This document shows, piece by piece, positions 1 through 9,600 of a DNA stretch of 64,000 nucleotides (within the stretch, counting starts at the first letter, position 1; the number at the start of each line of letters is the position of its first letter). Origin of the DNA: Burkholderiales bacterium (lineage in GTDB: Bacteria; Pseudomonadota; Gammaproteobacteria; Burkholderiales; Burkholderiaceae_E); assembly GCA_947487165.1 (NCBI GenBank), contig CANKWX010000004.1:1-64000 (forward strand), given 5' to 3'. The notes beneath the pieces are model-generated. The model did no database searches. It was not told the DNA's origin and was given only the letters and a program-made list of their open reading frames with translations. A program made the position numbers and the translations under genes.

Positions 1-15
1 AGCGCTCGAAGGGAT

Positions 16-513
16 TCATGTCAATGTCTCGGGAATCGCCTCGCAGGGCTGCTCGGCAACCTGTGCAAGGCATTGCTGCACCGTGCCGTGGCCCGGGATC
101 TCGAGGTCGGGCGCCAGTTCGGCGAGTGGCCTCAGGACAAATGCCCGAGCGTTCATGCGCGGATGCGGCAGGGTCAGGGCCGGTGTGTCGAGCACCGCGT
201 GTCCATGCAGCAGCAGGTCGAGATCGAGGGTGCGCGGGGCGTTGCGATAGGAGCGCGTTCGACCCTGTGTCAGCTCGATCGCCTGCAATGCGGCGAGCAG
301 TTCGAAGGGATCGAGCGATGTGTGCAGCAGCGCCACCGCATTCAGGTAATCGGGCCCGTCGGCCTCGAGTGGCGGGCTCGACCACAGGGATGAATGACGG
401 ACGAGTCGCGTGCCCGGCAGCCTGCCAAGCGCCGCGAAGGCCGCCCCGAGGGCCGCGCGACGTTCGCCGAGATTGGCTCCCAGCGCGACCCAGGCGTCAA
501 CCGTTCCGGCCAT
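16..513 (-). CDS. folK: 2-amino-4-hydroxy-6-hydroxymethyldihydropteridine pyrophosphokinase (HPPK)
   Basis: Transfers pyrophosphate from ATP to 6-hydroxymethyl-dihydropterin in folate synthesis (cytoplasm). The 165-residue product has the usual family length. It carries the HPPK landmarks: an N-terminal VALGANLGERR stretch, and the signature around residues 95-110 with RxxAPRTLDLDLLL followed by LPHPRM. I start at the ATG at 511-513, one base after the pcnB stop, because the longer open frame upstream lies inside pcnB. It is the last gene of the minus-strand run hda-HAD-pcnB-folK and is probably translationally coupled to pcnB. The remaining 15 bases to the window edge hold no recognisable feature. 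Confidence 0.95.
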   Translation of the reverse strand: MAGTVDAWVALGANLGERRAALGAAFAALGRLPGTRLVRHSSLWSSPPLEADGPDYLNAVALLHTSLDPFELLAALQAIELTQGRTRSYRNAPRTLDLDLLLHGHAVLDTPALTLPHPRMNARAFVLRPLAELAPDLEIPGHGTVQQCLAQVAEQPCEAIPETLT

Positions 514-514
514 G

Positions 515-2020
515 TCAGCGCGGCGGGTCGCGGTCGCGCGGTGAGCCGCCGCCCTGCAGGTCAGACGGCCAGTCCCGATCGATGCTCGCGGTGCGATCGA
601 CGGGTGCGCCGTCCTCGGTGATGGCGCCATCGCCGCCGTGATCCGAGTCGCCATTGGCGCTGGTCCGACGGGCACTGTTGCGGCGTCTGCGTCGACGGGC
701 CGGACCGGTACGCGCTTCGCCGGGTCGGGCGTCGAGCAACTGCTCACGGGTGGCGGCATCGCCCTCGACGAATTGCGTCCACCACTGGCCGAGCGACGCA
801 GGCAGTTCGCCGGCCTCGACGCGAAGCAGCAGAAAGTCGAAGCCTGCCCGAAAGCGCAGGTGTTCGAGCGCTCGGATCGCCCCGCGCCCGCCTTTTTCGA
901 GCCGGGGTTGCAGGCCCCAGATTTCGCGCATGTCGGCGATGTGGCGCCGCTGGATCGCGAGCTTCGAGGCTTGCTCGTCGAGCACCGAATCCATCGCCTG
1001 CATCAGCGCCGGAATCGAATGCTCGCCGCCGGCCATCAGCGCCTGCCAGCGATCCGAGACCAGTTGCCACAATAGGGTTGCAAACAGAAAACCCGGTGAG
1101 ACCGACTTGCCGGCCCGTACGCGGTCATCGGTATTGGCCAGCGCCACTTCGATGAACCGCTCGCCATGGGGCTGCTCGAGGATGACGTCGAGCAGGGGCA
1201 GCACGCCGTGATGCAGGCCTTCAGCGCGCAGGCGGCGAACGCAGGCCAGGGCATGGCCCGACTCGAGCAGCTTGAGCATCTCGTCGAAGAGCCGCGCCGA
1301 CGGCACATTCTCGATGAGCGAGGCAAGTTCGCGAACCGGAGCAAGCGTGGCCGGGTCGACCGCGAAATCGAGCTTGGCCGCAAACCGGACCGTGCGCAGC
1401 ATGCGTACCGGATCCTCGCGATAGCGGGTGGCCGGGTCACCGATCATGCGCAGCCTGCGCGCTTTCAGGTCGGCCACGCCACCGAGATAGTCGAGCACCT
1501 GGTCGCCGATCGGGTCGTAATAAAGCGCATTGATGGTGAAGTCGCGCCGCAGCGCGTCTTCATGCTGCGAGCCGAAGACATTGTCGCGCAGCACCCGACC
1601 ATGCTCGTCGGTTTCGGCATCGGTCTGCAGGGCGCGAAAGGTGGAGGTTTCAATGGTCTCGCGCCCGAACATCACATGGACGATCTTGAAGCGCCGCCCG
1701 ATGATGCGGGCGCGGCGAAAGAGCGCCTGCACTTCCTCGGGCGTGGCATCGGTGGCGACATCGAAATCTTTGGGCTGCAGCCCGAGCAGCGAGTCGCGAA
1801 CGCCACCCCCGACCACGAAGGCCTTGTAGCCGCCGCGTTGCAGAACCTCGCAGGTTTTCATGGCGGCCGGCGAAATCTGTTCGCGGCGGATACCGAGCTC
1901 GGCGCCGCGATAACTCAGCAGTTTTGGGCCGGATGCCGGCGGCGGTTTCGTTGCCGGGCTCGCTGGGGTCGGTGCCGGGTTGGCACCCCCCAGAAGTCGC
2001 TTGATGAACTTGACGATCAT
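515..2020 (-). CDS. pcnB: Poly(A) polymerase I
   Basis: Adds 3' poly(A) tails that mark RNAs for decay. The 501-residue protein shows the class II nucleotidyltransferase head: GGGVRD at about 71-76, then DFDVATDATPEEV at 85-97 with the two catalytic Asp residues (DFD). The FRRARIIGRRFKIVHV segment is typical of bacterial PcnB rather than CCA-adding enzyme. The last 65 residues are basic and low in complexity (a run of six Arg within GPARRRRRRNSARR), as in many PcnB tails that contact RNA. It is flanked by the HAD gene (25 bp upstream) and folK (1 bp downstream). Confidence 0.95.
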   Translation of the reverse strand: MIVKFIKRLLGGANPAPTPASPATKPPPASGPKLLSYRGAELGIRREQISPAAMKTCEVLQRGGYKAFVVGGGVRDSLLGLQPKDFDVATDATPEEVQALFRRARIIGRRFKIVHVMFGRETIETSTFRALQTDAETDEHGRVLRDNVFGSQHEDALRRDFTINALYYDPIGDQVLDYLGGVADLKARRLRMIGDPATRYREDPVRMLRTVRFAAKLDFAVDPATLAPVRELASLIENVPSARLFDEMLKLLESGHALACVRRLRAEGLHHGVLPLLDVILEQPHGERFIEVALANTDDRVRAGKSVSPGFLFATLLWQLVSDRWQALMAGGEHSIPALMQAMDSVLDEQASKLAIQRRHIADMREIWGLQPRLEKGGRGAIRALEHLRFRAGFDFLLLRVEAGELPASLGQWWTQFVEGDAATREQLLDARPGEARTGPARRRRRRNSARRTSANGDSDHGGDGAITEDGAPVDRTASIDRDWPSDLQGGGSPRDRDPPR

Positions 2021-2045
2021 GGGCGATCGCCGGTTGCACTCGAAT

Positions 2046-2720
2046 TCATGTGTTGCCTTCGAAAAGCCTCAGGACCGGCCATCCTCGCGTCACGGCGGTG
2101 GCATGCAGGACCGGATCGGGATTGGTCGCGACCGGATCGGTCACCTGCTCGAGCAAGGCGATGTCGTTGCGCGAATCGCTGTAGAACCAGCTGCGCTCGA
2201 AGCCATCGAAGCGCTGGCCGATCGAGCCCAGCCACTCGTGCGTGCGCACGATCTTGCCCTCACGAAACGAGGGCGTGCCCAAAGGTCGTCCGGTGAATTG
2301 CCCGTTGACTTCTTCGAGGGTGGTCGCCACCAGATGGTCGATGCCAAAGGCGCGGGCGATCGGCCCGGTCACGAAGGCATTGGTGGCGGTGACCAGGGCG
2401 ATCAGATCGCCGCGCGCGCGATGCCGGTCGACGAGTTCGCGGGCCTGATCGGTGATCGTGGGGGTGATGACTTCGGCCATGAACTGGGCATGCCAGCGCT
2501 CGAGGGTGTCGCGCGGGTGGGCTGCCAGTGGCGCCAGCTGAAACTGCAGGAATTCGGTGATATCGAGCGAGCCGGCCTTGTAATGCTCGTAGAAGCGGTT
2601 GTTCTCGCGTTCGTAGTCGTCGCCGTCGAGGACGCCCAGCCGAGCCAGGAATCGGGACCACTCGTAGTCGCTGTCGATAGGCAGCAGGGTGTTGTCGAGA
2701 TCGAAAAGTGCCAGATGCAT
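2046..2720 (-). CDS. HAD-superfamily hydrolase, SerB/HAD-IB type
   Basis: Predicted phosphatase of 224 residues. The N-terminal motif FDLDNTLLP supplies the nucleophile and acid/base Asp. A later SDSRNDIALLE segment supplies the metal-binding acid of motif IV, and a VTATNAF stretch fits motif II. The family resembles phosphoserine phosphatase, but the substrate cannot be told. I prefer the internal ATG (MHLALFDLDNT) to the ATG 12 bp upstream, because homologues begin close to the DxD motif and because the upstream ATG sits inside a -10-like TAGAAT (2731-2736) that also contains the hda stop codon. It lies between hda and pcnB in the common betaproteobacterial order. Confidence 0.85.
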   Translation of the reverse strand: MHLALFDLDNTLLPIDSDYEWSRFLARLGVLDGDDYERENNRFYEHYKAGSLDITEFLQFQLAPLAAHPRDTLERWHAQFMAEVITPTITDQARELVDRHRARGDLIALVTATNAFVTGPIARAFGIDHLVATTLEEVNGQFTGRPLGTPSFREGKIVRTHEWLGSIGQRFDGFERSWFYSDSRNDIALLEQVTDPVATNPDPVLHATAVTRGWPVLRLFEGNT

Positions 2721-2733
2721 ATCGGTGCCCATT

Positions 2734-3540
2734 CTACGGCATGTCCTCTGACCCGCTTGCCGCAGGTTCAGGGGGCTCAGGAGGTTCAGGGGGCGTCGCC
2801 TGCAGGAACTCGCGCACCAGCGGCACAGTGAGGGCCCGTTTGCGGGCCAGAGCGAAACAGTCGAGCCGGTCGATCATGGCACGCAACTGGCCGAGATCGC
2901 GCGCCGTGCGAGTCATCAGCCAGGGGATCAGGTCGGCGCTGGCGGTGATGCCGCGCTCGGCCAGCGTGACCGCCAGCGCCCGGGCAATATCCTGGTCGCT
3001 CAGGCGATGCAGCTGAAAGACCAGCCCCCAGCCCAGGCGGGTGGCCAGCTCCGGGATCACCGGCAGTTGCATCGGGGCGCTCGACCCGGCGCTCACCATC
3101 GCACGCACCATCGCGCTCACCACCGTTGTGGCGGCCTCGGCCTGGATGGCATTGAACAGATGAAAGGCGCTTTCCTGGCGTGCTGCGTCGAGCCGATCGC
3201 AGTCGTCGACCAGCCACAGGCTGATCGACGGGTCGTAGTCGAAGTCCGGCAGATCGCTCGATGGCGTCAGTAATCGGGCGCGATGGGTCGTGCCCGCGCT
3301 CCCGCTCGCCAGGGCATGCAGCAGATGACTGCGGCCGCTGGCCGGCAGGCCCCACAGATAAACGAAGCGCGAGCCGGTTGCTGATCCGATGTCGCGCGCC
3401 GGCTCGTTCTGGTCGGGATGACTGCCACTGGCTGTGAGCAGGCGGCGCAGCGAGGCCAGCGCTTCGAGGTTGTCGCCTGCCACGAAGTTGTCGAAGGTCG
3501 GTGGCGGTGGTGCGCCGAGATCGAGGGTGAGCTGGTTCAA
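2734..3540 (-). CDS. hda: DnaA-homologous regulator Hda
   Basis: Hda binds the beta clamp and promotes hydrolysis of DnaA-bound ATP, which limits re-initiation. The protein begins NQLTLDLG, a clamp-binding-type motif, followed by PPTFDNFVAGDN as in DnaA domain III. A degenerate P-loop region reads LWGLPASGRSHLLHA and a Walker B-like LWLVDDCDRL follows. The only start codon that fits homologues is TTG at 3538-3540 (268 residues). The longer frame upstream would extend into purM. No clear Shine-Dalgarno is visible, so the start is uncertain. The C-terminal tail has low-complexity Pro/Glu repeats (PPEPPEPPEP). Confidence 0.85.
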   Translation of the reverse strand: MNQLTLDLGAPPPPTFDNFVAGDNLEALASLRRLLTASGSHPDQNEPARDIGSATGSRFVYLWGLPASGRSHLLHALASGSAGTTHRARLLTPSSDLPDFDYDPSISLWLVDDCDRLDAARQESAFHLFNAIQAEAATTVVSAMVRAMVSAGSSAPMQLPVIPELATRLGWGLVFQLHRLSDQDIARALAVTLAERGITASADLIPWLMTRTARDLGQLRAMIDRLDCFALARKRALTVPLVREFLQATPPEPPEPPEPAASGSEDMP

Positions 3541-3564
3541 GACGATGGCGCGGGGACTGACCGT

Positions 3565-3588
3565 TACAATGCGAGCTGACCCATTGTA
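3565..3588. promoter_or_regulatory. Divergent -10-like hexamers between hda and purM
   Basis: The plus strand has TACAAT at 3565-3570, oriented towards purM. The minus strand has TACAAT at 3588-3583, oriented towards hda. The two lie within the 77-bp gap between the divergent starts. I see no good -35 hexamer for either, so this is only a candidate divergent promoter pair. Confidence 0.35.
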
Positions 3589-3617
3589 TCGGTCCGCACC
3601 GACGGCCCGCACCCAGC

Positions 3618-4697
3618 ATGAGTGATCAGCACGACGGCACTGCGGCAAACGCTTCAGCTCCCCTTTCCTACAAGGATGCCGGTGTCGACATCGATGCCGG
3701 CGATGCCCTGGTCGAGCGCATCAAGCCGATGGCGCGTCGCACACTTCGCGAGGGGGTGCTCACCGGCATCGGCGGTTTCGGCGCGCTCTTCGAGGTGCCC
3801 AAGCGCTATCGCGAGCCGGTGCTGGTGTCCGGCACAGACGGGGTCGGCACCAAGCTGCGGATGGCTTTTGCGCTCGGACGCCATGACACCGTGGGCATCG
3901 ATCTGGTGGCGATGAGCGTCAACGACATCCTGGTGCAGGGCGCCGAGCCGCTCTTTTTCCTCGACTATTTCGCCTGCGGCAGGCTTGATGTCGATACCGC
4001 TGCGCGGGTGGTCGGCGGTATTGCAGCCGGCTGCGAACAGGCCGGCTGCGCGCTGATCGGCGGCGAGACCGCCGAGATGCCCGACATGTATCCCGATGGC
4101 GAATACGACCTTGCAGGCTTTGCGGTCGGTGCAGTCGAGAAGTCCCTGATCATCACCGGTCGCTCGATCGTGCCTGGCGATGTGGTGATCGGATTGGCCT
4201 CCAGCGGCATCCATTCCAACGGCTATTCGCTGGTTCGCAGAATCATTGAGCGGGCCCATGGTGCGCTCGATGCGCCGGCCTTGCAGACCGACTTCGATGG
4301 CCGCAGCTTTGCCGACGCGGTCATGGCGCCGACCCGAATCTACGTCAAACCGGTGCTGTCGCTGATTGCGGCGGTGCCGGTCAAGGGCATTGCCCATATC
4401 ACCGGCGGCGGGCTGGTCGAGAATGTGCCGCGGGTGCTGCCCGATGACTGTCAGGCCATCCTGCATCGCGATGCCTGGACAATGCCGCCGCTCTTCGGCT
4501 GGCTGCAGCGCAATGGCCAGGTCACTGACGCCGAGATGCATCGCGTCTTCAACTGCGGTATCGGCATGGTGATTGTGGTGGCGCCGGGCGATGCCCCGGG
4601 TGCGCTCGCGCATCTGCAGGCCGCGGGCGAGACCGCCTCGGTGATCGGCAATATTGCCGCGCGAGCGGCAGGTGATGCGCCGACGATCGTGATCTGA
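3618..4697 (+). CDS. purM: Phosphoribosylformylglycinamidine cyclo-ligase (AIR synthetase)
   Basis: Closes the imidazole ring of aminoimidazole ribonucleotide, step five of purine synthesis, using ATP. The 359-residue length is normal. Clear family segments are [13 protein letters not shown] near the N-terminus, [46 protein letters not shown], and [13 protein letters not shown]. It is divergent from hda, an arrangement common in Burkholderiales, and 14 bp upstream of tamA. Confidence 0.97.
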   Translation: MSDQHDGTAANASAPLSYKDAGVDIDAGDALVERIKPMARRTLREGVLTGIGGFGALFEVPKRYREPVLVSGTDGVGTKLRMAFALGRHDTVGIDLVAMSVNDILVQGAEPLFFLDYFACGRLDVDTAARVVGGIAAGCEQAGCALIGGETAEMPDMYPDGEYDLAGFAVGAVEKSLIITGRSIVPGDVVIGLASSGIHSNGYSLVRRIIERAHGALDAPALQTDFDGRSFADAVMAPTRIYVKPVLSLIAAVPVKGIAHITGGGLVENVPRVLPDDCQAILHRDAWTMPPLFGWLQRNGQVTDAEMHRVFNCGIGMVIVVAPGDAPGALAHLQAAGETASVIGNIAARAAGDAPTIVI

Positions 4698-4711
4698 CAA
4701 GCGGGTGCGAG

Positions 4712-6607
4712 GTGCTGCGAGCGCTGTTATTGGTCGCGTTCATGGCACTTGGCTCAAGCGCTCTTGCGCAGGCGCTCGAGTCCGCGCCACCGCCCCCGGT
4801 CAATCCGGTTGTCAATCCTGCCGCCAATCCGCTGTCCAGGCTGCCGCTGATCGGCCGTTTCTTCGGTGAGCCGGCAATGGAAACCGATGCCGCAAACGGC
4901 GTGGTGGCCCCGCAATACCTGCTCGAAGTGGATGCGCCGTCGCCGCTCGATCGGCAGATCCGCGAATCGACGCTGCTCGGCCGCTGGCGCCAGCGCGCCG
5001 ACTTCGATCCCTCGCAGTTGCCGCTCTTCGTTGCCCGTGCACCGGAGGAAGTCGAGGGGCTGCTCGCCGCCGAGGGCTATTTTTCGCCTCAGATCACAGT
5101 GGTCGAGATCAGGGGTGGCGCACGGGTCGAAGTGAAACCTGGCCCCCGGACGCTGGTCGACACCGTCAAACTGAATTTCAGCGGCGAGGTGGCAAGCCCC
5201 GAGTTTGATGATCTGCGCGCGCGTCTGGCGCGCGAGTGGCTGCTGTCCGATGGGCAGGCGTTTCGATCGCCCGACTGGGAGCGGGCCAAACGCGAAGTGC
5301 TGGCGGCGCTGCGCGATGCCGGGTTCTTGCGGGCGAAAATCACCGACAGCGAAGCGCTGGTCGATGTCGATCGGCGCACGGCGAGTCTGATCGTCGATAT
5401 CGAGTCGGCCGCGCCGCTGCGTTTTGGCGAACTGGTGATCAATGGCCTCGAACGCTACCCCGAGGTGACTGTCGAGGGCCTCTCGACTTTCCGGCGTGGC
5501 GATCCCTACTCGGTGCGCCAGATTGTCCAGCTGCAGACCCGGCTGAACGGCTCGGGCTATTTCACCACGGTCAATGTGCGGCCCGATACCGCGGCGCTCA
5601 CCCGCAATCCCGAGTTGCAGGAGGTGCCGATCCGGGTCGACGTGGTCGAGCGCCAGTCCAAGCGGATTGCGCTGGGCGGCGGCTACGATGCCGCTGCCGG
5701 CTTCAATGTGCTGGCCGCGTTCGAGAACCGCAATGTGGGCGGATTGGGCATCCAGAGCCTGACCGGCGTCACGCTCGAGGCGGAGCGCCAGGTCGCTTAC
5801 AGCAACTGGGACTGGCCGCAGGATCTCGCGGGTTGGCGCTGGCAGGTGGGTGCGCGCGCCGAACACCGCGACATCCAGAACGAACTGGTCGATGCCGCCT
5901 CACTGGTGCTGGCCCGGGCGCATCGGGTGGGCGACAACGAATTCACCTATTCGATGCAGTACCAGCGTGAGCAGCAGAACGTGGTCTACAGCGCCACCGA
6001 CGAGCAGAACTACATCAATACCGCAACCGTCTTCGGTTGGGCCTGGACCCGTCGCCGACTCGATTCGCCGCTTGTGCCCAACAGTGGTTACATCTTTACG
6101 CTCCAGACCTCGGCCGCCTCGCAAGCCGTCGAATCGACCCAGAGCTTTGCGCGAGTCTATACATTGGGCTACTGGCTGATTCCGCTCGAAGACCGGCAGC
6201 AGCGTCAGTTCGGGCGCATGGTGCTGCGCGGCGAACTTGGAATGGTCGCGGCCGACTCCAGCCAGGGCATTCCCTCGGCCAACCTGTTTCGCACCGGCGG
6301 CAGCAAGTCGATTCGCGGCTATACCAACCAGAGCATCGGCGTGGCCGAGGGCCAGGCGACGCTGGGCGGGCGCTATCTCTGGACCGCGAGCACCGAGTAT
6401 CAGCATCTGATCAGTCGTGACTGGGCAGCCGCGGTGTTCTATGACCTCGGCACGGCAACCAATTCGCTCGATGCGCTGCGGCCCTATGTCGGCTACGGTG
6501 TGGGCGCGCGCTGGCGCACGCCGGTCGGCCCGCTCAATATTGACCTTGCCCGCGGCGCGACGCTCGATCAGTGGCGCTTCTATGTCTCGATCGGGGTGGT
6601 GTTCTGA
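4712..6607 (+). CDS. tamA: Outer-membrane translocation and assembly protein TamA (Omp85 family)
   Basis: Outer-membrane half of the TAM complex, which with TamB inserts some outer-membrane proteins and is implicated in phospholipid transport. The 631-residue protein starts with a signal peptide (MLRALLLVAFMALGSSALAQ). It has three POTRA-like repeats up to about residue 300 (for example FGELVINGLERYPEVTVEG) and a C-terminal beta-barrel. The Omp85 L6 signature is seen as GGSKSIRGYTNQS near residue 530, and the chain ends in an aromatic/hydrophobic strand (FYVSIGVVF). GTG is chosen as start because later ATGs would remove the signal peptide. The stop overlaps the tamB start by 1 bp (TGATG). Confidence 0.9.
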   Translation: MLRALLLVAFMALGSSALAQALESAPPPPVNPVVNPAANPLSRLPLIGRFFGEPAMETDAANGVVAPQYLLEVDAPSPLDRQIRESTLLGRWRQRADFDPSQLPLFVARAPEEVEGLLAAEGYFSPQITVVEIRGGARVEVKPGPRTLVDTVKLNFSGEVASPEFDDLRARLAREWLLSDGQAFRSPDWERAKREVLAALRDAGFLRAKITDSEALVDVDRRTASLIVDIESAAPLRFGELVINGLERYPEVTVEGLSTFRRGDPYSVRQIVQLQTRLNGSGYFTTVNVRPDTAALTRNPELQEVPIRVDVVERQSKRIALGGGYDAAAGFNVLAAFENRNVGGLGIQSLTGVTLEAERQVAYSNWDWPQDLAGWRWQVGARAEHRDIQNELVDAASLVLARAHRVGDNEFTYSMQYQREQQNVVYSATDEQNYINTATVFGWAWTRRRLDSPLVPNSGYIFTLQTSAASQAVESTQSFARVYTLGYWLIPLEDRQQRQFGRMVLRGELGMVAADSSQGIPSANLFRTGGSKSIRGYTNQSIGVAEGQATLGGRYLWTASTEYQHLISRDWAAAVFYDLGTATNSLDALRPYVGYGVGARWRTPVGPLNIDLARGATLDQWRFYVSIGVVF

Positions 6608-9600
6608 TGGCCGACGATCCGACCACGACCCGGTCCGACGACAGCGACGATACGAGGCCCGTGCCTGGCTCAGCACCGGTTGTCGCGGCACGCAGGTCGC
6701 GCTGGGGCACGGCTGCGCTGTTTGCCTTGGCCGCAATCGTGGCCGGTGTGCTGGGGGCTTTCACGCATTACGCAGGCAATGGTCAGTTGATCCGTCAGAT
6801 GGCCGCCCAGGCGGTTGCCTATTCGGGTGGGCGACTCGCCATCGAGGCACCCGAGGGTTCTCTCTTCGGTGAAATGCGCGTGCGTCGCATCGTCTGGTCC
6901 GATACCGATCTGAGCGTGACCGTCGACGATGCGCGCCTGTCACTCGACTGGTTCGGACTGTTGCGTCTGGCGGTTGTGGTGCGCGAACTGGTGATCGGCG
7001 AGGTCGAGGTGATCTCAAAACCCTCGGATGCTGCGGCGACATTGCCCGAGTCGCTCACGCTGCCGATCGCGATCGACATCCGGCAAGCGCGCCTCGCCAG
7101 GCTGGTCCTGCGCACTGCGGGCGCACCGGGGCAGGCGTCAGTGGCAGACTCGCCGACCCGCCTGAGCGACCTGTCGGCAAGCCTGCGCTACAACCGGCGC
7201 ACCTGGACCATCGACAAGCTCGCTGTGCATGGCGATTTCGGCGCGGTCTCGGTGGATGGCACGGTTGGCGACACCCGGCCCTTTCCGGTGGCCGCTCACG
7301 CGCTGCTCGAGACCGTCATGACCGACGTGCCGCTGGCAGTCAATGCCACGCTTGGAGGCAATCTGCAGGCCCTGACGCTTGACGCCGGTACGGTGGTGCG
7401 CGAGGCCTCGCTCGCCGCTCAGGCTAGTCTGTCGCCCTTTGCCGAGAAGTGGCTGGGCAAGGCGCTTCTCAAGGTCGATCGCCTCGACCTCGCCCGCTTC
7501 GGCGAGGGACTGCCCGTCACCAGCCTTCAGGGCACCCTCGATGTCGCCGACGATTTCAGTGGCAGGCTGTCTCTGGTCAATGACGCGGTCGGGCCGCTCG
7601 ACCGGCAACGATTGCCGATCGCATCGGTGGAGAGCCGCGTGGTTCTGAAAGATGACCGGCTGAGCCTGGAGGCCCTCAGGCTTGAAGGTCCGCCGGGCCT
7701 GCTGGCCGGGGAAGCCGCATTGATGCTGGCATCGAATCCGTCTTCGAACCAGTCATCGGCGCAGTCATCGGCGCAGTCATCGGCGCAGTCATCGGATAGG
7801 CCCGATTTCACGCTGCGCCTCGCCACCGAGTCGATCGATCTCAGTCGCGCAGTCAGCACGTTGCGCAAGACCGCCCTGCGCGGATCAGTGACCCTCAGGC
7901 CGGTCGGCAAGGGCCTGGCCTTCGATGTGGCGCTGGCCGATCGCGAGATCTCGCTGACCACGCAGGCAAGGCTTGAGGGTGAGGTGCTGACGATCGCCAG
8001 GGCGACGCTGCAGGCACGCGACGGCATCGCCGAGTTCAGCGGCACGGCCGGCATCGCCAAGCCCTATCGTTTCGATCTGCAGGGCACGCTTGCCCGCTTT
8101 GATCCGTCCCGCTTCGCCGATCTGCCCCAGGGCCTGATCAATGGCCGATTCGCAGCATCGGGTGTCGCTGAGCCCAGCGTGTCGGCGCTCGTCAGTCTGA
8201 ATCTGTCAGACAGCCGCTTCAACGGACTGGCGCTGGCGGGTGCGGTGTCGGCGCGCTACGAGCCCGATCGGCTGCGCGAGGTCAATGCCGCGCTGCAGCT
8301 CGGGTCGACCCGACTGAGTGCGCGCGGCGATCTCGGTGCGGTCGCAGACCGCCTCGATCTGTCGCTCGATGCCCGCCAGCTTGCCGAACTCGACAAGCGG
8401 CTCGGTGGTCGTTTGAGCATCGAAGGTCAGTTGCGCGATCGGCTCGCCTCGCCGGGGATGTCGTTGACGCTCACCGGCAGTGAGCTCAAGTTCGAGGGCG
8501 CCGCGAAGGCTCGCGCGGCAGTCGCACATGTCGAGCTGGCAAGGCTCGATGTGCTGCTGGCGATGCTCGGTCGCATCGGCGTGCCGGGCTTGCCGCCCGG
8601 GCCAGCGAAGCTGCCCGCCGGCGACCTGCGCATCGATCTCAAGACCGAGGGCCTGGTGGTGGCCGGCGAATCGGTCGAGCTGTTGAAAGTCGATCTCGCC
8701 GGCGACGCCACGAACCATACGCTGTCGGTCCAGGCGGCCTCACGCGCACTGCATCTCAATGCAAGCGCCCGCATCGAAGGCGGGTTCGCAAACGCAAGCG
8801 GCAATGGCAGCGATCAGGTCTGGCGCGGACGCCTCACCGAGCTGAATCAGAAGCTCACCCCCACCGTGGCACTGAGCACGCCGGCGGCGCTCGAACTGGG
8901 TCGCACGCTGGCCTCCGTCACTGGACTGGCGCTTGCGGTCGATGGCACAAGCGGCGCAGCGCTGCGCATCGAGGAGGCGCGATGGGCGGATCAGCGCCTG
9001 CAGTTGCGCGGCAGTGCGACCGGCTTGCCGATCCGCTGGCTGTCTGCGATCGGCGCCGAGCGCTATCTGCAGATCGACGGCGACAAGGCTCTGCGTCTGG
9101 GCGCGAAGTTCGATCTGAGCGGCACGCCAGGTAAGGTCGACAGCGTGCGCGGCCAACTGGCGGTCTTTCGTGAGTCTGGGGATCTGCTGATCGCCACCGA
9201 TGGCCCTGATGGCGCGGTGGCGGTCGGTTCCCCCACTGCGGCGAGCGTGGGTCTGCCTGCCGGTCTGCAGCAGTTCGATCTCAAGGTCGATGCCGGTGGC
9301 GATCGACTGACCGCCACGGTTGATATCCGCGGTACCGCGATCGGCAGCATTCGTGGCGAGGGGTCGGCACCGCTGCAATGGCCGGCCGGCAGCGCCTTGC
9401 CCGATCTGGCGGTGCCGCTGAACGGGACGGTGAACCTCGAGCTGCCGAGCCTGGCTCTCACCCGTGGCATGGTGGGTGATGCCTGGCGCATCGATGGTGC
9501 GCTCAAGGCAGCGCTGACGCTCGCCGGCACGCTGCGTACGCCGCGCATCAGTGGTCGCATCGAGGGCTCGCGGCTCCTGGCGATTCAGCGCGAGCTCGGC

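Noticed and set aside
1166-2296. A 376-codon plus-strand frame opposite pcnB and the HAD gene
   Set aside because: No family features, and it is complementary to conserved motifs of PcnB.
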